Assembly (NCBI GenBank): GCA_038501785.1
Contig: JBAMJR010000140.1
Coordinates: 5,865,001-5,929,000 of the forward strand
Reading direction: 5' to 3'
DNA: 64,000 nucleotides
Source of the DNA: Myoxocephalus aenaeus
Lineage: Eukaryota; Chordata; Actinopteri; Perciformes; Cottidae
The notes under the pieces were generated by a model. That model ran no database searches. It was not told the origin of the DNA and was given only the letters and a program-made list of their open reading frames with translations. Position numbers and translations under genes: made by a program. Shown in pieces: positions 38,678 to 49,414 of this stretch; position 1 is the first letter of the stretch, and every line of letters starts with the position of its first letter.

Positions 38678-39109
38678 ACCCTAAGGCCTCCAATTGTACC
38701 TTTAACTAGAAAAGGAACCTGCATGATGGGGAAACAAAACTAGTAACACAATCTGATATGAATTTGAAACTATAGGTCATTGCAGCTCTTTGGAACCTTG
38801 AGGGGGAAGAAGAGTTTAAGCAACACAGAACACTAAACTGGAACTACAGTGAAAACTTGTCCTGCTTTCACTTTGGTTCCAGGAATTGTATCTAATACAC
38901 GTTACCTGATATGAGCCAAGACAACTATAACAGAAGCCTTGCATGAACCTTGCAGAACGTAATAACCCCAGCAAAGTAAAAAATAAAGTGTTTGTTAGTG
39001 ATGTTCCAGCTTGCAAGCACAGTTTCACTGAGCAAGCGTACAACATTCGGGACGCTCATTATAGTTTATTAATCTTACATGTTCTTTCCACTGTCCTCTT
39101 TTATTATTT

Positions 39110-39185
39110 TTGACTGCATACATTGTTAAGTGTCCTTGGATGACTTGGAAGGTGCTTATAGATGAGGCATATTATTATTATTATG
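39110..39185 (+). mobile_element. LINE or SINE 3' tail remnant
   Basis: TTAAGTGTCCTTGGATGACT followed by GGAAGGTGCTTATAG and an ATT trinucleotide run resembles the 3' tails of teleost retroposons. A related tail, in the opposite orientation, follows the (AAT)n tract at 42486-42560 (TTTATATAGCGCTTTTC). Confidence 0.45.
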
Positions 39186-39245
39186 AGATGAATTTATTTT
39201 AATGTTCACAGGCAAACTAAGTGCCGGGCCATCTTGGCCCTACAT

Positions 39246-39251
39246 TTTATT
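39246..39251 (-). terminator. Candidate polyadenylation signal of the galactosyltransferase gene
   Basis: AATAAA on the minus strand, about 420 bp downstream of the stop codon at 39668. Confidence 0.45.
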
Positions 39252-39667
39252 GAGTTCTCAATAGCTTCGGACATTTTATAAAACATTGTTACAATTCACA
39301 AAACAAAGGTACATTCATAACTTCAGTTATGCAGAACAGTACTTCATTGCAAAAGTTCATAAATATTTGAAAGCATGTCAACCCATCAAGAACAGATTGA
39401 AGAAAAAGGTTGTTACTGCATTGTACAGTAAAGATGATTGTCTCAATACAAATTCATTCAGAAAAATATTCCCTAAATGACACAACCAAATATAAAACCC
39501 CTTATATTATATTTTCCCTTGTACATATAACATTAATGTGTCCACTTTAGTTCACTTGGACACACACACACACACACACCGACACCAAGACAATGGATTA
39601 CTATTGAAACACCAATGAACAAATAAATGGTCAACAGCAGTCCGAGAGCCACAGGTTCCATCCCCAT

Positions 39668-40710
39668 TCATTTTAGCGGTGCCTCAATGTCCACGTTGAT
39701 AAAGGTGTACAGTATATCCTTCTTAATCTCCTTGACTGTGTATTTGAGAGAATTAATTCCATCTGTTTTCATGGTCTGCAAGGTATGTCTCAGTTTACCA
39801 GGATTCTTTGGATTAGCCTCATTGTGCAAGTCTCTGTTATGTTTGATCATCCTGTACTTTCCCGTCACCGAGTCAGGTCGAGAAATGGACATGCCACGGA
39901 AGATAATTCGATTATAAATATCGTCGTCCTCACCACCCCAGCCCCAGAACGTGTTCGGGAAGCCGTTAATCTTTAAGTATTGGCTCTTGGACAATGAGGA
40001 AACTCCACCAAAGAAAGTGTTGTAGGGTAAGTGGAAGTTAAATTTGTCCATAGCCACAGCCAAGTGTCGAGGATTGTCAAAACATCTATAAAGGTTACGG
40101 TCATCCATAGGAACCAAATCTATGTCAGAAAAGACAAAGCAGTCGTGATCATATTGCTTCATTGCTTCCACGTAGCCTGCATTCATCAGTTTTGCCCGGT
40201 TGAACACGCCTTCTCCATCCTGGTTGATGATATACACCGTGTAGTCCAACTGCTGCCGCATCAGTATAGGATGGAGGTAATACAGCCATTGAATAAGGTG
40301 CTCATGCCGATTGCGAAATGCGATGATGATCGCCACCTAAACAAATGGAATAGGTTAAATGGTTTTAACATAAATGTGTCTAATCATTAAGATGTTGGAG
40401 TTTTTCTTTTTGTGTACAATCCTTAAAACCCTTATACTACGAGTATGTCTGATAGCAGTGAGTTCATATGGTACTGCCCTGTAATTATCCTCTATGTTTT
40501 AACTTTTGATCTCATTCAGATTTTCTCTATGTTTCAAGTAAAACACATACAGCAATGTGTGAACACAGCAGCAAGATTTGTGTAGCTGTTATGACAGGAA
40601 CATATGGAATAAAACCATGTTGAAAACTGTCAGTATATTAATCTTTTTACAATCAGTTATTGTGTAAGGTACTTTCCTCAGGTAAAAAAAAATAAATAAA
40701 AAAAAAAATA

Positions 40711-40759
<49 letters not shown>

Positions 40760-41456
40760 TTAAACTTTACTGATCTTTACTGCTGCAATGCTACACAGTT
40801 CTGTTCACACATTTCTGTATTCTAGTAGATCTTTACTTATTGTACATACATACATTTCTTTTCATTTCACATGCCGTGGCAAAGTAAACATGTTTCCCAT
40901 GCCAATAAAGCTGAAGTGTAAAAATGTAATTGAAAAAGTGTAATTGTCTTGCAAGTCGTTATTGATTTAGTTATGATTATTTTCTTACATTATCCAAATA
41001 GTACTTCACAAAAAAAGAAGAAGATAGTGTTTACTTATTTATTTGTCTCGCCTTTCCTTCACCTACCTTCTGTTGGGCAATGCAGTCTGGTGGCTTATAC
41101 CGTCCTCCTTCCAGTAGATGAGAACCGATTGTCTCTCTCACCTTGTCCAAAGTCTGTTTAGAATTAAACTCCACATGGAGTGGACCCACAAGTTTTGGAG
41201 GGGTGTCAGGGCAGCGTCCCAAAGTCTCGCTCTCATTGGGTGGCCTCCGTGTCTCTTCGTGACTGGTATTTAGGACTTTGCTCTTCATTTGAACAAATTC
41301 TTTTATCAACTGGGAAATGGTTTTGTTTCCATCTGCAACATGATATGGCTGTGAAAAAATGTCCAAAGTGCCGTTGTCGTAAAATAGAAGCAGAACAAAA
41401 CATGGCACACTGAAAAAAGCAGAAAGGGCCAGTCCTTTAAAACACGTTTGCATCAT
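39668..41456 (-). CDS. Beta-1,4-galactosyltransferase 1-like, Golgi type II membrane enzyme
   Basis: The family transfers galactose from UDP-galactose to terminal GlcNAc on glycoproteins and glycolipids in the Golgi. Two coding exons, 41456-41067 (130 codons, donor AAG|GTAGGT) and 40336-39668 (phase 0), give 352 aa. A hydrophobic signal anchor spans about residues 7-25. The stem has two N-glycosylation sequons (NKT, NTS). The whole catalytic core lies in exon 2: VAIIIAFRNR at 131, FNRAKL at 175, the manganese site DID at 201-203, WGWGGEDDD near 261, and the metal-binding Met293 and His296 in MIKH. It is shorter than human B4GALT1 (398 aa), mainly in the stem. The bovine Tyr289 position (QYFGG) reads TFFGG here. 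It is closest by eye to B4GALT1/B4GALT2. The intron-poor core suggests a retrocopy or extensive intron loss. Confidence 0.9.
40712..40757. repeat. (TA)n microsatellite in the galactosyltransferase intron
   Basis: About 22 TA units preceded by an A-rich stretch, inside the 730-bp intron. Confidence 0.95.
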
Positions 41457-42420
41457 TTTTGCTCCTGCCGAAGTTGAGTACTGTACTCTTCGCTGCCCTG
41501 GTACAGCTCTGGTACCTGCATCTCAATTTGCCAGTCAAAGCTTTGCCGAACAAAAAAGCAACCGGACAGGTTCTTTTCTTTACTTAAGGTTGGGCCTCAC
41601 ACCTGTTGTTAATAATTAATCATGATAAACAAAACAAATTCCTTTTGTGTCCTAGATCTAATGACTCAATGATGTCATTGAAAGGGTATTGATGTCTGTC
41701 TGAGTATGACTTTAAAACTGTTATATTGTTTCATTTCATTTGTGTATCTATCAAGACTGGTTTTAGTTTACTTGAAACAATAACCAAATACAAAAGTATT
41801 GTACCGAGACAAAATATGACTTAGTTATTACTTACTTATTTTATTTAGGGGGGGGGGGAAATACAGTATTACTACTACTTTATATAATAGAGCAATAATA
41901 ATAATTCCTTTTTGTTGTCAAACTGGGCCCTCTAGTGGTGGGGATTTGACAATACTGGACGTCCTCAGTATCTTGTGTGAAACTTGGCACATGGAAGAAG
42001 TTTGCCTTCAGCTGCTCTAGTTTAGCATTGTTTTAACAAACAAGTTTTGAGATGTTTTAAGCTCATGTAAGTGAACAAAAAGCACAGCCACGATGCAGAT
42101 AACCCCAATATCCTAAATCAGTTTCCACATCCAAATTCCATGCAGGTTTCGCACATTCAGCACGTGAGAAGGCTGAAGGGTGTCATGTGACATGGAGGTA
42201 GTATTTCAGTTTCAGTGTGAATAAAAGGACCACCTACCTACAGACAATGGGGCAGACATGCTGTTGCTCCCAGTGTTGAACTGGTAGATATGATGATGCC
42301 AGAGGCACGGTTTTCCAAAATTTGATCTTTTTTTTTTTTTGTCTACATTTTATAATTACTCAACTGAGTAACTGTTCGAGGGGCCAGAAAATTAACTCAA
42401 CATATACCATATGAAGATAC

Positions 42421-42489
<69 letters not shown>

Positions 42490-43389
42490 TTAATTTATAT
42501 AGCGCTTTTCCAAATGCTCAAAGACGCTTAATGCTCAAAGATGCTTATGGTCACATGACGTTCATGTGACATTAGTACATACACACTGACAACAAAGCAG
42601 CCAGTGTTAACATCATGTGACTATATCACCCATAACTGATAAACAAAGACAACTTTCATTTTAAAGCATAAGTATATTTTAACTTGTAGTCAAACAAATG
42701 AAGTGTTCGGAACTATTGGAAGAACTTGGTTAATCCAAAGAAAAGGAAGGACGTGTGAATGAGAGGAAAGGTTTGTCTGCTTCCTTAGATAACTGAAAAG
42801 GTTGAAAAGGTTATGCAGCAACTTGAACAGCAACGGCGTCGGATACCAACTGCAAAACAATATGCTGAACTTCTGTTTTTCTGAACTTCTGAACTTACAT
42901 ACTTAGCTGCAGAGGAAGGGCTGACTCTTGTGGGTTGAAAATAGTTCCTGTCTACCTCACAGTTCCCCATCCAATGGTTCCTTCCAGCAGGTGAGGTACT
43001 TTTGAACCTCTCATAGTGCTGACTTTTACAGAGAATCTCTAGAAAGACATATGCAGCACAATAAATCAGTATTAAAAAAAAGGCCTTGGCATAAACTCAA
43101 AAATTATGAATGTTTTCTTTCTAATCATAGTCTCATATATTGCTAACGTTATGTCAACACGTTGTTTGAAAACACAGCTGTTTGCTTAGTTCATTGATCT
43201 GTAATAACGAGAAGTCCCAAACCAGAGGACAATACAATGTCATTTCGAAGGCCAGAAATTCATACTGTACCCATAATACGCTTCACTCATGAGCTCGTTT
43301 AAACCAAATAATGGGACATCTTACAACCTCACAAATGAGGACCCCTAGTGGCACATTTTAGCAAGACACTGCAAATGGGTTTAAAGGCG

Positions 43390-43620
43390 CAGTGTAAACT
43401 ATGGCTGAACACATAGTGATAGAGGGTGACAAAATTCCGGATGGGTTTTAAAATTGAAGGGAGACTTTTCCTTCACAGAACAAGGCTCACATGTCCCAGG
43501 AACATGTGGACGAAAGAACAAGTTGATAGCTCCTTTATTTATATTTTTAATCATTTTTTATTGACGATTCCCTAATTTTTCCATCCGATTTTGAGTCTTT
43601 TTTTTAGGAACTGCAATACA
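43390..43620 (-). repeat. Interspersed repeat copy B, inverted relative to copy A
   Basis: Read on the minus strand it matches about 33680-33880: shared words include GGGAATCGTCAATG-like sequence, ACATGTGAGCCTTG, GAAAAGTCTCCCT, AAACCCATCCG and ACCCTCTATCAC. The ends are not resolved. Confidence 0.65.
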
Positions 43621-46589
43621 ATAAAATCAAATACAGTAACATTTCAGTTGTTGTGCCTTTTCATATACACCATATAAGACCATACAACAAAGAAGAAACA
43701 CTGAGGATGTTCTTCTTCTTCCACCATAAATATAAAATGAGTTAGCCTTCATATATCATTCCCATCTATTCTCACCAGTATACATTATGTCTAAATCAAG
43801 GTTTGCTGAGGCTAAGTGGGGCTTACAATGTATTCAATACGTCCAACAGCTAATTTTATTTATGTAAGGCTTTAAGCAGTTTTGCTGACACTGCCGTGGG
43901 GGAGGTTAAAAATAAGCAAATGTTCCCACATTCTCAAACATTTTCCCAGGACTTTAATGGAGATGTTCCTTTGTCCCATATTTGCCTGTTTAAACCAATT
44001 ACTATGGTTCATTGTGTTTACAATGTGAATTCCTTTTTTGTTTTCGTTACTGCAGTTATGTGATATACATGGTTAATATGTTGACGTTGGCGCTCAACTG
44101 AACTTGAGTTCTCAAGGCGGAAAAATCGCCTGAAGTGCCAACCAAGATGTAAAATGTTTGCTTAAATCATAATTCTGTCAAAAGTCTTGTGATGGCAAAC
44201 ATAAAAAGACGAACTCCTCCAAAACTAGAATAATACATGTGCACTGTTCATTTTATTAGCGGTGGTGTTTGGAAGACAGAATGGTGAGGAACTATTATTA
44301 AAGATTTAACTTACTATTTGGAGTAAATATTAGGTGCAACACATGTAATCACTGTACAAATCAGTGTGAAACGTTTAGTGTTTTGAGATAGAGTGACCTA
44401 TGAGTGTTGGGAGGACAGTGTGCAGGATCTATTCGTGTATGCTGAGTACCTATAAATATGTGCAGTCTAGTATATCGCCACCAGAGGTTAGTCATGCATC
44501 ATCAATAAAAAAGAGCCACACCGTACTAGAAGATACATTTCTTCCTGAGATTACTTTGCATGCCTGTGTGTAGCATCCTGTATAGACCCTACAACACACA
44601 CACACACACACTTTACGTGCATGTCATGTGAATTAATGAGTGTATTTATGAATGTTACTGCCCAAAAGGGCACGTGTCACACTTTTGGATAGATGTGCTG
44701 CTTTTCATAAAGAAACCTGATACCGAGGCCTCTATCGATGGAATCCAGCTTTGGTTTTGAACATTTGAATATCATTGTTTTCCGTCTTTTTATCCCTCCT
44801 GATTTCTCTTTGCTTATTTTTGCTGCTCCCAGCTTGACTTTTAGAATAAGAATGATGCTTACCAAGACATATTTCTAACCAGAGAAGCAGGCTTGTTGGA
44901 TGGACATCCAACCCAAACTGAGCAAGAAAGACTGGTAAACCCCCGCTGACTTAGCCACACAAGGGTTTGCTGGCACTGTGGAATCCCTTTGGAGGTGGGC
45001 GCGTCTGCTTTTTTAGAACCCGCATTTTATTTAGCATGCATGCTTGTGGTGTCAGAGCAACGTTTGTGTGGAAATCTATATAATTTCTTAATTAAACAGA
45101 TGAGTACAATGTTAAAACAAATGCCTTCCTTTATTCTCTGTTGAGAAGTTCACTCAACAGATCCAAGACTTTTTATATGAATCCTTAAATGGAACCATGT
45201 TCCCAGAACTGGACTGATGTTCTAGTAGATTGTTGTTGTAAAATATGTGAAATATTTCAAAATGTATTTTGGCTTAGTGTAGATCCTGAGAGAATATCCA
45301 AATGTTGCAAGAGGCAGGACAAACTGCCCAACCATCTGAAAATTTGAATACATTAAATACATGTATTTACTGCAGTCATATAGACAGATGTGAACACACA
45401 CACTGATACACATGCATGCACATTTAAACTCAACCACAGCTCTTAAAACAGTCCTAGTTACAGCCTAGAGAACTCAGCAGTTTAGGGAAATATGATACCA
45501 GACCATAAATGTGTGTGTGCGTGTGTGTGTGTGCGTGTGTGTGTGTGGTTTTGAGTGGTCTCAGCTGTGTGGGACACACTGCAATGACAGCCAATCAGAG
45601 CTAATTCAGAATCAGAGTGGTTTTGACGGCTCCATGGTCTACCCGGGGGAACAAAGCAGTTTGTGTGTGTGCGTGTGTGTGTGTATCCATGTGAGTGTGT
45701 ATTGTGTGCGCACCTCTCAACCTTGCTCTGCACTCCACCTGCTTCTCATTGCTCAAATGGTCTGACAAAACCTGTTCTATGATGTATGCGGCATTTGTGT
45801 TTCGAAGCTTTTATTCCATAGGCGCATACTGTAATGATATAAATGTATGAAAGTTATTTGAATTACAAATAATCTAATAAATCAATTCAATAGCATGTGT
45901 CTTTTTTGAGAGGCCTCTTTCAGGTATCAGTTTAAATGTGATTTTTTTTTTTTATTATTTCAATTTCAGCCTGAAATATAGATCATGATCAGCTGAGTTT
46001 AATGTTGTTTAAATGAACTCTCATTGCAATGCTGACTTAACTTTCCCTTCTTTGGTAGAAAACCTCCAAAGACGTTGTTTTGACCCAGTGTTAATAAGTT
46101 AATGAGTTAATGAGTTATTGTTCTTAATACTTTTTGGTTATTTACCCAAACAAGTTTCTGTTACTGATTTTATTTGCACAACAAAAAATACACATGTTAC
46201 TTAAAACCCATATTACACTGGGACAAAATCAACTCCTGTTACTGGGTAAGTTCCAGTGTCTTTAAGACTCATGTTGTCTTACAGAACCTATAGTCTTACT
46301 ACAAAACAGTTAAACAGCAATATGAATGAAATGACAGTTTAAGGACATATCCTCCTGCGTTGTCTGTGCTGCATGACCCTAAGTGGAGAAATCCAAATAA
46401 AGTCTATTTTAGTTGACCTTAAACTAGTCATGCCGCATTACTGGGCTTCAAAGCTGTATTTATCTTCACTGGTGGTCTGTCCAAAGAGCTCTCAAAGAAA
46501 TATGTGGACATGAACATTCAACCACATCTCTAACAACAGACATGGCCACTTGCAACCCAAGAAGGAGAAGATATATTCCCCAACTGGTG

Positions 46590-46607
46590 TAATGACAGCT
46601 GTTATTA
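46590..46607. promoter_or_regulatory. Homeodomain/E-box palindrome (candidate enhancer site)
   Basis: TAATGACAGCTGTTATTA is an 18-bp near palindrome: a central E-box CAGCTG flanked on both sides by TAAT-type homeodomain cores. Such composites occur in neural and muscle enhancers, but a single site can occur by chance. Confidence 0.2.
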
Positions 46608-48017
46608 GAGGGTGAATGAGGTAAATATGTCTCAAGATCACTTAGTTACGCGGGTTACACATTTTGAGCAGAGACAACCTTTGGATTATCTTTTGCCATT
46701 ACCACATACTAGAAGTTCAGGTTCAGTGCCTTGCTAAAGAGGAGTATTCTTCCAAATCTTCTGCCCAGGTTTTCGCAGCCTGTCCAGGTATTTGATATAT
46801 AGCAGTTTTGTGGTCACAATTCTGCCACTCGAGCCTTCAGGCCAAAACCATTTGCAGTGTTTAGGAGAAAGCTGAGTTGGCAACTCCGCTCCTTCAAAAG
46901 TTAGGGAAACATCAGCCCGAAGTCACAAGGGCTGTGGGCGAGAACCCAGGGAAGGAGAAACAACGAGAACCATCCTCTGCTCCCCTTATCATCCATCGCT
47001 CTCGTTTTCTACGTGACGTGAAGCCGGCGATCTCCCAATAGGCCCTGGGGCGATGTGTCAGTAGCAAGTGGAGGACGAAGGAGAAGCGCTCAATTAGGGC
47101 CCATTGACGTATGGTCTTCACGCCTAACTATTTTTTCCTCCTATCCCTGATAGGTAGCTCTGTGGAGGCTCACTCTCCCTCACTTGTTCGCTCAGTCACA
47201 CACTTGGTACCTCAACACCCACACACTAGCTGTCTCGCTCACTCACACACTCGTTCACTCATTTCCCTCTTCATTAGCACGGGTCCCTTCTATCTCAGGT
47301 AGATAGACCTCCATGCTCATTTATTCGCCTGCCACCATTTCAAGACATGGTCCTCCTTATTACCAACTCGCTGAGTGAGAATATCTATTCAGCAACGCTG
47401 CCATTCACTGTGAAGTTGATGTAATGGTTGCTGTTGACTTTATACCAATATTTACTAGATGTTGCTATGTTTATTTCGGGTTAGACAACATTTCAAGACA
47501 GAACTTGGCATGCCTAAATAGTAAAAACTTTTCCAGGATGCTTCTGAATGGTAATATCAAATCTGCTCTGGTGAGCTCATTTCACGTGTTACTACAATGA
47601 AATTACAATATACTTTCATACTTTTTGTGTGGGTGTCCTCGGGTTTCCTGTCCACCCTGAAAAGACATATACAGTGTTATAGCAGGAATACTCCAGTCCT
47701 CAGAAGTGGTTCCCCAGGCCCTGCCATGTGGTTGCCCATTGCTGCTAAAAGCTTGACATGTCAAAGCTTGACATTTTGGAAATATGCTTATTTGCTGTCT
47801 TGCCAAGAGTTGCATGAGGAGATTGATACGTTTGTATGCTTTATGAAGCCACCGTCCGCAACGATCTAACTAAACTCTAGCATCAGCATTATTTGTTGGG
47901 CCAGGACCTTAACATAACCTCCATAAAATGGCTAATTGTCACTACAACATGTATGAAGCTTTTTGAGGTGCTAGTGGGCGGATTTACTTTCCTTTGGACA
48001 GATTCAGGCTGGATGTT

Positions 48018-48275
48018 TTACATTACATTTCATTTAGCTGACGCTTTTATCCAAAGCGACTTACAATAAGTGCATTGAACCATGATTACAAACGCAGAAC
48101 AAGAATCAAGTACAATTTCTTCAAGAAAGAAAAACTACAAAGTGCTATAAGTAAGTGCTACTAAAGTGGTACTAAGGTGCTACTTTCTTTCTTTAAGGTA
48201 TAGTCGGAAAAGATGTGTTTTTAGTTTGCGGTGGAAGATGTAGAGACTTTCTGCTGTCAATGGGGACATTGACAT
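48018..48275 (-). mobile_element. 5'-truncated copy of the LINE seen at 6270-7500
   Basis: TTACATTTCATTTAGCTGAC, ATCCAAAGCGACTTACAATA and the following 200 bp closely match the 3' part of the LINE in mtmr6 intron 2. It stops near 48275, where only the last codons of the reverse transcriptase frame would remain. Strong 5' truncation is usual for LINE insertions. Confidence 0.8.
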
Positions 48276-48824
48276 CTTTCCCCTGTTTCCAGTCTTTGTA
48301 CTAAGCTAGGCCAAGGTACTGCTGGTGATAGCCTCATAATGAACTACAATACAAACGTACAATATTACTTAAACAATTTTTTTCATTTAACCCTCAGTAA
48401 GAAAGGGATTAAGTGCATTTTCTTTTTCTCCAAATGTCAAAAATATTCCTATAAAGAGTTAAATTACAATGAATGTAATTTTTGGTATGAACAAAAGAAT
48501 AACTTAAACCGTAATATCATAATTGCTAATGTTTAAATGAATTATACCCAAACTAAAATAAAAAAAATCTTAATTAATTAAAATGATTAATTATTATTAT
48601 TAATAATCGGTGCAAGTTATAAAACAAAGAGCCTCTATTTCAATTTCAATTTTGTATTTGTCTAGTTTGATGTCACGCTTGTTTTCAAAACAGCCATTGT
48701 GTCATAACAGAAAGAGAACAGGTGCAAGTAATTAGTTAATTAAAAAAAAAAAGCAGCTTCGACATTTAAAGCTACGGAGCCACACGCAAAGTAAAATTAC
48801 TTTGAGTGCGTTTTTCTTCTTCTT

Positions 48825-48856
<32 letters not shown>

Positions 48857-48889
48857 GTTACAAGAATAACGACACGTTTTGCCGTGAGG

Positions 48890-49027
48890 GTAAAGGTCAC
48901 GCGCGGGTCAGAGTTGGGCCATCGTCGGACGTTTTGCTAGCCAGTTAACGGTCATCATGGAGGATTACAGGAGATGCGTTTACATACTGCTGCGGACGAT
49001 ATCCAGACTCCACCACTTCTAAAAAGG
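48890..49027 (+). other. Candidate orphan first exon and promoter
   Basis: A GC- and CpG-richer patch (CACGCGCGGGTCAG, CCATCGTCGGACG) precedes an ATG at 48957 that opens a 21-codon frame (MEDYRRCVYILLRTIS onward) ending in a stop. A strong splice donor, AAAAAG|GTGAGG, follows directly at about 49026. This looks like a 5' non-coding exon, with a short upstream frame, of a gene whose coding exons lie to the right outside the window. A (TTC)n tract is just upstream at 48815-48854. I recognise no product. Confidence 0.3.
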
Positions 49028-49355
49028 TGAGGAACTGCATGTATACATGATGTTAAGGGTTTCATTGGGACGCGTGCTGTGTTGCTACCTCGCAATAGTC
49101 CCGAGGTGTCGGTGGACTACGAAGTCTGGCGTTATTGTTACCATTGTGTAGTTACATTTTTTGGCAGATCTGCTCATTTCCTCCCTCATTCACTGTGGAT
49201 GTAAGCACGCTATCACACACTGTCAGAGGGCCGTTTCGCAGATATTGTGCAGGCTGCTCTTTGCCTAAAGCATACATTTTTGATCACACTTTTGCATTCT
49301 GGTGTTGTGCTGTGACGAGAAAGGAGCTTCTACTGTATATTCTACTGCCATTGCT

Positions 49356-49357
<2 letters not shown>

Positions 49358-49411
<54 letters not shown>
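49358..49411. repeat. (TC)n microsatellite
   Basis: About 27 TC units. A (TG)n tract follows at 49778-49805. Confidence 0.97.

Positions 49412-49414
<3 letters not shown>

Larger units (their letters stand above)
41457..48015. other. Gene-free region
   Basis: No coding gene was recognised. Contents are a G run at about 41850-41858, (AAT)n at 42423-42485 next to a retroposon tail, repeat copy B (43390-43620), and a mixed TG/CG tract at 45511-45547. A GC-richer stretch at about 46900-47110 stands out from its AT-rich surroundings. The galactosyltransferase promoter should lie just right of 41456. Confidence 0.6.

Noticed and set aside
46912..47121. 69-aa minus-strand frame in a GC-richer patch
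   Set aside because: No family similarity or splice context. The patch is kept only as a possible non-coding element.
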